64,000 bases of DNA from an uncultured Methylibium sp. (lineage in GTDB: Bacteria > Pseudomonadota > Gammaproteobacteria > Burkholderiales > Burkholderiaceae_C). This document shows positions 51,412 through 64,000 of this stretch, piece after piece; position 1 is the first letter of the stretch; each line of letters begins with the position of its first letter. The stretch spans positions 1 to 64,000 of the forward strand of contig NZ_CADEFR010000014.1 of NCBI RefSeq assembly GCF_902826655.1. Reading direction: 5' to 3'. A program made the translations under genes and the position numbers. The notes beneath the pieces were generated by a model. That model was not told the DNA's origin. It made no database searches and was given only the letters and a program-made list of their open reading frames with translations.

Positions 51412-52329
51412 GTGAGCTTCGTCCACAAGACGGACGCCGCCCCGCAGCCCCGCGCCGGCAACGGTGCGGGGCTGCGGGCGCCGGCGCTGCAGCCGTCGCC
51501 CGGCTTCGGGCTCGGGCTGCGCACGGCGCACTATCCGGACTTTCTCGCCGCGCCGCAGCGTGTCGACTGGCTGGAGCTGCTGTCCGACAACTACCTCGTT
51601 CCCGGCGGCAAGCCGCTGGTGATGCTGGACCGCATCCGCGCCGACTATCCCGTCGTGATGCATGGTGTCGCACTGTCGATCGGCGCCACCGACGGCCCCG
51701 ACGACGCCTACCTGCACGCGCTGAAGGCGCTGGCCGACCGCGTCGAGCCGCTGTGGGTGTCCGACCACCTGTGCTGGACCGGCGTGCATGGCCGCGTCCT
51801 GCACGACCTCTATCCGCTGCCCTACACCGACGAGGCCCTGGACGTGGTGGCACGCAACGTCGACCGGGCGCAGGAGGTGCTGCGGCGCCCGCTGGTGCTG
51901 GAGAACGTGTCGAGCTACGTCGGCTTTCGTGCCTCGCGCATGACCGAGTGGGCTTTCATCGCCGAGGTCTGTCGTCGCACCGGCTGCCGGCTGCTGCTGG
52001 ACGTGAACAACATCCACGTCAGCAGCGTCAACCACGGCTTCGACCCACTGGACTTCCTGGACGGCATCCCGGCCGACCGCGTCCAGCAGATCCACCTGGC
52101 CGGCCACTCCGACCACGGCGACCACATCATCGACACCCACGACCAGCCGGTGGCCGACCCGGTCTGGGCGCTCTACGAGTCGGCCTTGCGGCGCTGCGGT
52201 CCGGTGGCGACGATGATCGAGCGCGACGACCGCATTCCGCCCTTGCCCGAACTGATCGCCGAACTGGACCATGCCCGCGGCATCGCTGCCCGCGTGACAC
52301 GCGAAGCCCGGCACGAGGCCCTGGCATGA
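51412..52329 (+). CDS. bufB: DUF692 multinuclear iron oxidase BufB
   Basis: 305 residues from GTG 51412. TIM barrel of the MbnB/DUF692 family: [59 protein letters not shown] and DTHDQPV give the His, Asp and Glu ligands for a two- or three-iron centre. The enzyme oxidises Cys residues of the precursor, in methanobactin to oxazolone/thioamide and in bufferins to thiooxazole. It lies seven bases after bufA and overlaps bufC by ATGA. Confidence 0.92.
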   Translation: MSFVHKTDAAPQPRAGNGAGLRAPALQPSPGFGLGLRTAHYPDFLAAPQRVDWLELLSDNYLVPGGKPLVMLDRIRADYPVVMHGVALSIGATDGPDDAYLHALKALADRVEPLWVSDHLCWTGVHGRVLHDLYPLPYTDEALDVVARNVDRAQEVLRRPLVLENVSSYVGFRASRMTEWAFIAEVCRRTGCRLLLDVNNIHVSSVNHGFDPLDFLDGIPADRVQQIHLAGHSDHGDHIIDTHDQPVADPVWALYESALRRCGPVATMIERDDRIPPLPELIAELDHARGIAARVTREARHEALA

Positions 52330-53129
52330 GCGCGGAGGGGCGTCCAGCGAGCGCCGCGCTGCTGGGCATGCAATCGCTCGTGCAGCAGCACGTGATCGGC
52401 ACGGCCGATGCCGCGGCGCTGATCGACGGCGACGCGGCGCACGCCGCGCAGCGGCTCGGCATCTACGCCCAGGCCTATCGCCTGCGGCTCATCGACGCGC
52501 TGGCCGACGCCTACGCGAAGACCCGGGCCTGCCTCGGCGCCGATCGCTTCGAGCGCGCCGCGCTGCGCTACATCGATGCCCAGCCGCCGACCACGCGCAG
52601 CCTGCGCTGGTTCGGTGACGGCCTCGCCGACGCCCTGGCCGGTTGGCTGCCTCGGGAGCCGGCGGTTGCCGAACTGGCGCGACTCGACTGGGCCTTGCGC
52701 GGCGCCTTCGACGGCCCGGACGCTCCGGTGCTGGACGCTGCGGCATTGGGCGCGGTGGCCCCCGAGGCCTGGGGCACGCTGAAGCTCGTGCTGCATCCGA
52801 CGGCGCGCTTGCTGGTCTTCGAGCACAACACCGTCGCGGTCTGGCAGGCCCTGGACGACGACACCGAGCCGCCGCCGCTGGAACGTGGCGACCACCCGGT
52901 CGCCTGGCTCGTCTGGCGCAAGGGTCTGCAGCCGCACTTCCGCTCGCTTCATCCGGCCGAGGCCGCATTGCTGCAAGGCGCGCTGGGCGGCACCGGCTTT
53001 GCAGCGTCGTGCGAGCACGCCGCGGCGCGGGCCGCTGACGACACCCCGGACGAGCTGCAGCTGCGCATCGGCGCCTGCCTGAGGCAGTGGGCTGACGACG
53101 ACCTTCTGAGCGCCATCGTCGACGCCTGA
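52326..53129 (+). CDS. bufC: DUF2063 partner protein BufC
   Basis: 267 residues. The N-terminal DUF2063 domain has [28 protein letters not shown] and [12 protein letters not shown]; the C-terminal part ends with a winged-helix-like segment. DUF2063 proteins bind the leader of the precursor and bring it to the DUF692 oxidase. ATG 52326 overlaps the bufB stop. The three-gene run bufA-bufB-bufC is the typical minimal bufferin operon; a DoxX-type gene often found with it is absent. Confidence 0.9.
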   Translation: MSAEGRPASAALLGMQSLVQQHVIGTADAAALIDGDAAHAAQRLGIYAQAYRLRLIDALADAYAKTRACLGADRFERAALRYIDAQPPTTRSLRWFGDGLADALAGWLPREPAVAELARLDWALRGAFDGPDAPVLDAAALGAVAPEAWGTLKLVLHPTARLLVFEHNTVAVWQALDDDTEPPPLERGDHPVAWLVWRKGLQPHFRSLHPAEAALLQGALGGTGFAASCEHAAARAADDTPDELQLRIGACLRQWADDDLLSAIVDA

Positions 53130-53245
53130 CGCCCGGGGATCGCTGCCCCACCCCTCCGGGTGTGGTGCCGGCGCCGGAACCGGATTGCACACCGGGTGCC
53201 GCACGCCGCATCATGCGGTCATCCCCACGCGTGCCCGCCCCAACC

Positions 53246-54889
53246 ATGCGCCAGCGCATCGTTCGCCTCCTGCTGCCCTGGCTGTGCGGCCTGCTGCTGG
53301 CTGCTGCCGGCCCGGCCGGGGCGCAGTCCGAGTCCCCCGATGGCGACTGGGTCTACCGTATCGCGCCGGCCGACACGCTGATCGGCTTGTCGGGCACCTA
53401 CCTGCAGGCGCCCTACGGCTGGCGCGACCTGCAAAAGCTCAACCGCATCGCCGACCCGCTGCGGCTGGTGCCCGGCAGCGCGCTGCGCATCCCGCTGAAG
53501 TGGCTGCGGCGCGAGGTCGGCGTGGCCGAAGTCGTCCACGTGCAGGGCGAGACCCAGGTCGTGCGCGGCAGCGAGCCGTCGCGTGCGGTGCAGACCGGCG
53601 AGTCGCTGCGAGCCGGCGACGTGCTGCGCACGGGCGCGGGCGCCTCGCTGACGCTGCGCTTCGCCGACGGCTCGCGGCTGCTGGCCACGCCCGACAGCGA
53701 GTTCCGCATCGAGCGCCTGCTGGTGCTGGGTCGCAGCGGGCTGGCGGACACGCGCCTGCAGCTCGACCGAGGCAGCGTCGACACCGTCGTCACGCCGCAG
53801 AAGGGCCGCCGCGGCGGCTACGAGATCCGCACGCCGACGGTCAATCTCGGCGTGCGCGGCACCGAGTTCCGCGCGCACGCGGACCCGGCGAGCGCGCGCG
53901 TCGAGGTCCTGACCGGCCAGGTCGCGGCGACGGCCGGTCGCGAGGTCCGCGTCGACGCGGGCTTCGGCAGCGTCGCCGCCGCCGGCAAGCCGCCGCAGCC
54001 GCCGCGCCGGCTGCTGCCTGCGCCGCAACTGCCGGCCGACGGCATCCGGCTAGAGCGCATCCCGCTGCGCCTCGGCTGGCAGGCGGCCGCCGGCGCCAGC
54101 GGCTATCGCGCCCAGGTGCTGGCCGACGGCCAGCCCGAACGCCTGCTGCTCGACGGCCAGTTCACCGACCCCGCGGCGCGCTGGGCCGACCTGCCCGACG
54201 GCCGCTACCTGCTGCGCGTGCGCGCCGTCGACGCCGACGGGCTGGAGGGCCTGAACGCCAGCACGACGCTGGTCGTCAAGGCGCGGCCCGAGCCGCCGTT
54301 CACCAGCCAGCCCGGCGCCGATGCACGCGTCTACGGCGACGCCGCCGCCTTCGCGTGGACGCGCCCGGCCGTGGCCGCGCGCTACCGGCTGCAGGTCGCC
54401 GACGACGCCGGGTTCACGCGCCTGCGCGCCGACGAGCGCGCGCTGGCCGAGCCGGCTTTCCAGCTCGCCCTGCCGCCGGGCCGCTACCACTGGCGGCTGG
54501 CCAGCATCTCCGCCGACGGCGACCAGGGCCCGTTCGGCGACGCGCAGGCTTTCACTCAGCGCGCCATCCCGCCCAGCCCGGCCGCCGAGCCGCCGCAGGT
54601 GGGTGACGGCCAGCTGGTGTTCCGCTGGCAGGCGGCGACCGCCGGCGAATCCTTCGATGTCCAGGTGGCGCGCGATGCCGAGTTCACCCAGATCGTGCGC
54701 GCCGAACGCACCGCGCAAGCCAGCATCGCGCTCGTCGATCCGCCTTCCGGCCGCTACTACATGCGCGTCCGCACCGTGGACCCGGACGGCTTCGCCGGCC
54801 CTTACGGCGGTACGCAGCAGATCGAGGTGCCGACGTCGCGCTGGTGGCTGCTGATCCCGCCGGCCGTGTGGCTGCTGCTGGCGCTGTGA
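53246..54889 (+). CDS. LysM and FecR domain protein with fibronectin-like repeats
   Basis: 547 residues from ATG 53246. Signal peptide ([20 protein letters not shown]); a LysM domain (about 36-85, [17 protein letters not shown]) and a FecR domain (about 90-200) with [27 protein letters not shown] and [10 protein letters not shown]; then three or so fibronectin-like beta modules with [26 protein letters not shown] and [13 protein letters not shown]. It ends with a hydrophobic segment ([15 protein letters not shown]) that may be a membrane anchor. A CHASE2 kinase gene follows after ten bases, so the two likely form a periplasmic sensor unit. FecR proteins usually transmit signals from surface receptors. 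Confidence 0.9.
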   Translation: MRQRIVRLLLPWLCGLLLAAAGPAGAQSESPDGDWVYRIAPADTLIGLSGTYLQAPYGWRDLQKLNRIADPLRLVPGSALRIPLKWLRREVGVAEVVHVQGETQVVRGSEPSRAVQTGESLRAGDVLRTGAGASLTLRFADGSRLLATPDSEFRIERLLVLGRSGLADTRLQLDRGSVDTVVTPQKGRRGGYEIRTPTVNLGVRGTEFRAHADPASARVEVLTGQVAATAGREVRVDAGFGSVAAAGKPPQPPRRLLPAPQLPADGIRLERIPLRLGWQAAAGASGYRAQVLADGQPERLLLDGQFTDPAARWADLPDGRYLLRVRAVDADGLEGLNASTTLVVKARPEPPFTSQPGADARVYGDAAAFAWTRPAVAARYRLQVADDAGFTRLRADERALAEPAFQLALPPGRYHWRLASISADGDQGPFGDAQAFTQRAIPPSPAAEPPQVGDGQLVFRWQAATAGESFDVQVARDAEFTQIVRAERTAQASIALVDPPSGRYYMRVRTVDPDGFAGPYGGTQQIEVPTSRWWLLIPPAVWLLLAL

Positions 54890-54899
54890 GCCGCCGACG

Positions 54900-57704
<2,805 letters not shown>

Positions 57705-57755
57705 GGCCGCTCCGGCGCCGCGCCCGCCCGCGGCGCGCTGGGGATAATCGTGCCG

Positions 57756-58958
57756 ATGAATCCCCTGTTGTCGCGCCTGCAGCCCTACCCCTTCGAGCGG
57801 CTGCGCGAGCTGACGCGCGGCGTGACGCCGAACGCCGCGCTGGCGCCGATCAGCCTGGGCATCGGCGAGCCCAAGCATCCGACCCCGCCCTTCATCCGTG
57901 AGGCGCTGGCGGGCGCGCTGGACGGACTGGCCAGCTACCCCGCCACGGCCGGCGAGCCCGCGCTGCGCGAGGCCTGCGCGTCCTGGGTGCAGCGGCGCTA
58001 CGGCGTGACGCTGGATGCGGCGACCCAGGTGCTGCCGGTCAACGGCTCGCGCGAGGCACTGTTCGCCCTGGCGCAGACCGTCGTCGATGCGACGAAGCCC
58101 GGCGCCACCGTCGTCTGCCCCAATCCCTTCTATCAGATCTACGAAGGCGCGGCCCTGCTCGCCGGTGCGCAGACCGTGTTCGCGAACAGCGACCCCGCCC
58201 GCAACTTCGCGGTCGACTGGGCGTCCGTCGACGACGCGACCTGGGCACGGACGCAACTGCTCTACGTCTGCTCGCCCGGCAACCCCACCGGCGCGGTGAT
58301 GCCGCTGGGCGAGTGGCAGCGGCTGTTCGAACTGTCGGACCGGCACGGCTTCGTCATCGCCTCCGACGAGTGCTACTCGGAGATCTGGTTCCAGGGCGAG
58401 CCGCCGCTCGGCGGACTGCAGGCGGCGGCGGCGCTGGGCCGCCATGACTTCCGCCGGCTGATCGCCTTCACCAGCCTGTCCAAGCGCAGCAACGTGCCGG
58501 GCCTGCGCTCGGGCTTCGTCGCCGGCGACGCGGCCATCCTCAAGGACTTCCTGCTCTATCGCACCTACCACGGCGCCGCGATGGGCCCGGCCGTGCAGCG
58601 CGCCAGCATCGCGGCCTGGAACGACGAGGCCCACGTCGAGGCCAACCGCGCGCTCTACCGCGCCAAGTTCGAGCGCGTGACGCCGATGCTGGCCGCCGTG
58701 ATGGACGTGGCCCTGCCGGATGCCGGCTTCTACCTGTGGGCGCGCGTGCCCGAGCGGGTCTGCGGCGGCAGCGACACCGCCTTCGCCCGCGAACTGCTCG
58801 CTCAATACAATGTGACGGTGCTGCCCGGCAGCTACCTCGCACGCGAGGCCGGCGGCAGCAACCCGGGACAAGGCCGCGTGCGCATGGCGCTGGTGGCCGG
58901 CGTCGACGAATGCGTCGAGGCGGCCCGTCGCATCGTTTCCTTCATCCAGTCACGCTGA
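57756..58958 (+). CDS. dapC: Succinyldiaminopimelate transaminase DapC
   Basis: 400 residues. PLP-dependent aminotransferase of class I: ISLGIGEPKHPTPPFI, NGSREALFALAQ, VCPNPFYQIYEG, SPGNPTGAVM, SDECYSEIW, and the PLP Lys in FTSLSKRSNVPGLRSG. It makes N-succinyl-L,L-diaminopimelate precursor in lysine and cell-wall synthesis. dapD follows six bases later, dapE two genes later, which fixes the assignment. GTG 57750 is an alternative start. Confidence 0.94.
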   Translation: MNPLLSRLQPYPFERLRELTRGVTPNAALAPISLGIGEPKHPTPPFIREALAGALDGLASYPATAGEPALREACASWVQRRYGVTLDAATQVLPVNGSREALFALAQTVVDATKPGATVVCPNPFYQIYEGAALLAGAQTVFANSDPARNFAVDWASVDDATWARTQLLYVCSPGNPTGAVMPLGEWQRLFELSDRHGFVIASDECYSEIWFQGEPPLGGLQAAAALGRHDFRRLIAFTSLSKRSNVPGLRSGFVAGDAAILKDFLLYRTYHGAAMGPAVQRASIAAWNDEAHVEANRALYRAKFERVTPMLAAVMDVALPDAGFYLWARVPERVCGGSDTAFARELLAQYNVTVLPGSYLAREAGGSNPGQGRVRMALVAGVDECVEAARRIVSFIQSR

Positions 58959-58964
58959 GATCCC

Positions 58965-59804
58965 ATGTCCACGAACGCCACGCCCGAACTGCAAGCCCTC
59001 ATCGACCTCGCCTGGGAGGGCCGCGCCAGCCTGTCGCCCACCAGCGCCGACCCCAAGCTGCGCGAGGCCGTCGAGGCCGTGATCTCGGACCTGAACAAGG
59101 GCCGGCTGCGCGTCGCCGACCGCCAGGGGGTCGGCCAGTGGCAGGTCAACCAGTGGGTCAAGAAGGCGGTGCTGCTGAGCTTCCGCCTCAACGACAACAA
59201 GGTCTCGCGCGCCGGCGACCTGGGCTTCTTCGACAAGGTCGGCACCAAGTTCGCCCACCTCGACGATGCGCAGATGCGCGCCACCGGCGTGCGCGTGGTC
59301 CCGCCGGCCGTGGCACGGCGCGGCAGCTACATCGCGAAGAACGTGGTGCTGATGCCCAGCTACGTCAACATCGGCGCCTACGTCGACGAGGGCACGATGG
59401 TCGACACCTGGGCCACGGTGGGCTCGTGCGCGCAGATCGGCAAGAACGTGCACCTGTCGGGCGGCGTCGGCATCGGTGGCGTGCTCGAGCCGCTGCAGGC
59501 CAACCCGACCATCATCGAGGACAACTGCTTCATCGGCGCGCGCTCCGAGGTCGTCGAAGGCGTGATCGTCGAGGAGAACTCGGTGATCTCGATGGGCGTC
59601 TACATCGGCCAGAGCACCAAGATCTACGACCGCGCGACGGGCGAGGTGAGCTACGGCCGCGTGCCGGCCGGCTCGGTCGTCGTTTCCGGCAATTTGCCCT
59701 CGGCCGATGGCAAGTATTCGTTGTACTGTGCGGTGATCGTCAAGAAGGTCGATGCGCAGACCCGCGCCAAGACCAGCATCAACGAGCTGCTGCGCGGCGC
59801 CTGA
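58965..59804 (+). CDS. dapD: Tetrahydrodipicolinate N-succinyltransferase
   Basis: 279 residues. Left-handed beta-helix acyltransferase with [52 protein letters not shown] and [19 protein letters not shown] (separate pieces of the hexapeptide repeats). It adds succinyl to tetrahydrodipicolinate in the DAP route. The lysine pathway partner genes lie on both sides. Confidence 0.97.
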   Translation: MSTNATPELQALIDLAWEGRASLSPTSADPKLREAVEAVISDLNKGRLRVADRQGVGQWQVNQWVKKAVLLSFRLNDNKVSRAGDLGFFDKVGTKFAHLDDAQMRATGVRVVPPAVARRGSYIAKNVVLMPSYVNIGAYVDEGTMVDTWATVGSCAQIGKNVHLSGGVGIGGVLEPLQANPTIIEDNCFIGARSEVVEGVIVEENSVISMGVYIGQSTKIYDRATGEVSYGRVPAGSVVVSGNLPSADGKYSLYCAVIVKKVDAQTRAKTSINELLRGA

Positions 59805-63057
<3,253 letters not shown>

Positions 63058-63061
<4 letters not shown>

Positions 63062-63654
63062 GACTTGGGGTCGAGCGGCGGCGACCCGGGCGCCGGTGCG
63101 ACCCACTTCGCCTGGGCGGCCTCGAAGTCCGAGGCGCTGGCCTCGGCCACGTGGATGCGCCGGGCGTCCACGTCCATCGCATCCGTCTTCGGATGAGCGG
63201 CCGCCACCGCGTCGGCTGCGGCCTGTTCCTCGGCCCGCTCGACCACCGCGACGGCCAGCCGGGAGCGCAGCTCGGCCAGACCTTCCTGCTGCCAGTTGGT
63301 GACCAGGCTCTCCAGCTGCTGCAAGGCGGCCTTCAGCACGTCCACCGGCACCTCGTCCAGGGCCTCGGCGCCCTGCTTGCGCAGCGCGGCCTCCATGTAG
63401 CCCAGGTGACGCAGCACCGACCGCGCGTGCGGGTGCCGCTTCAGCAGTGCACGCAGCTGGCTCCCGATCAGCTCGACGCGCGCCTCGTCCAGGCCGCGCA
63501 CCGCGCGCGAGGGCGCCCGGGGCGGTGGAGGCGCGGCCTCGGCCGGGGCGGCGGGGTCCTGCAGCACGACGTGCACGTTGATCCCGCGGCGTTCGAGCCG
63601 CAGGTGATGACCGAGGAGGGGCAGCCAGCGCTTCATGGCAAGTTGATCGGCCAT
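63058..63654 (-). CDS. Hypothetical protein
   Basis: 198 residues from ATG 63654 (ATG 63675 is an alternative). Starts MADQLAMKRWLPLLGHHLRL; mid-part RALLKRHPHARSVLRHLGYM and VDVLKAALQQLESLVTNW predict helices; two low-complexity Ala/Pro stretches. No family recognised. Its stop overlaps that of prmB by four bases. It is divergent from the ABC-F gene at 63791. Confidence 0.6.
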
Positions 63655-63790
63655 CGCGGCCACGGTTCCGAGCATAGGGTCGGCCGCGCCGCCGCGGCGC
63701 CTCGCTTCGCAAGGGGAGCGTGATGTCTGTCGCAAGTCGTTCGACGCGCTGCCGTCCCGGTATGCTTGCGCCCCCCGAAAGCCGCCTCCG

Positions 63791-64000
63791 ATGATCCGAC
63801 TCCAGAACCTCGTCCTGCGCCGCGGCCCCAAGATCGTGCTGCAGGGCGCCGACCTCACTCTGAACCCCGGCGAGAAGATCGGCCTCGTCGGCCGCAACGG
63901 CGCCGGCAAGTCCTCGCTGTTCGCCCTGCTGACCGGCCGGCTCCAGGCCGACGCGGGCGATTTCTCGATGCCCCCGCGCTGGCGCCTGGCCGAGGTCGCC
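63791..64000 (+). CDS. ABC-F family ATPase, YheS-like (partial, cut by window end)
   Basis: The first 70 residues are visible: MIRLQNLVLRRGPK at the start, Walker A GRNGAGKSSLFALL, then MPPRWRLAEVA. ABC-F proteins carry two ATPase domains, no membrane helices, and act on the ribosome. The start region pattern (RRG, FSMPPRWRLA) is like E. coli YheS more than EttA or Uup. The rest of the gene lies beyond position 64000. Confidence 0.88.
   Translation, partial: MIRLQNLVLRRGPKIVLQGADLTLNPGEKIGLVGRNGAGKSSLFALLTGRLQADAGDFSMPPRWRLAEVA

Overview
The window is high-GC chromosomal DNA with tightly packed, mostly vertically inherited genes. A class I phaC-phaA-phaB cluster, a smc-zipA-ligA order, a lexA of the betaproteobacterial type and a dapC-dapD-pilU-dapE-prmB cluster suggest a betaproteobacterium of the order Burkholderiales, probably in the Rubrivivax/Leptothrix/Ideonella neighbourhood. 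This placement is an inference from gene content; no rRNA gene is present. I saw no tRNA, CRISPR array, insertion sequence or prophage.

Region 1-12.6 kb is a minus-strand surface-adhesion locus: a NUDIX hydrolase, a type I secretion ABC transporter (LapB-like), its HlyD-type adaptor (LapC-like), and the first 2,750 or so codons of a giant LapA-like adhesin that runs off the left edge. The adhesin has a retention module, a TAAG motif at the place where LapG-type proteases cut, five cadherin-like repeats and twenty VCBS repeats.

Region 12.6-19.4 kb holds a ring-cleavage-type gene pair (FAA hydrolase and zeta-class GST isomerase), pgeF, and the polyhydroxybutyrate genes phaC, phaA and phaB closed by a strong terminator. 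Region 19.4-23.8 kb holds lexA with a co-transcribed helix-hairpin-helix gene, two tandem LexA boxes in the intergenic region shared with an asparaginase gene, and a ygfZ-DUF4936-NRDE operon. Region 23.8-28.8 kb is the mltG-tmk-holB-pilZ-tatD-ankyrin operon. Region 28.8-39.2 kb is mixed: DUF72, a penicillin-acylase-family enzyme, DUF1993, a D-2-hydroxyacid dehydrogenase with an MFS transporter, an rlmB-sirtuin-upp-lipoprotein operon, and an ABC ATPase divergent from a GDSL esterase.

At 39.25-39.50 kb, between convergent genes, lies a composite non-coding palindromic element: two hairpins with unrelated 22-bp arms that enclose the same core in opposite orientations. Region 39.5-46.7 kb is the smc-zipA-ligA-def operon. 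Region 46.8-50.9 kb has queF, a small outer-membrane protein, a periplasmic glycerophosphodiesterase, a Tat-exported dienelactone hydrolase and an OhrR-type regulator.

Region 51.1-53.1 kb is a compact bufferin-type operon: a Cys-rich exported precursor peptide, a DUF692 multinuclear-iron oxidase and a DUF2063 partner, predicted to make a copper-binding modified peptide. It is followed by a LysM/FecR protein paired with a CHASE2 hybrid histidine kinase, then the lysine/type IV pilus cluster dapC-dapD-pilU-dapE-prmB, an unknown minus-strand gene and the start of an ABC-F gene cut by the right edge.
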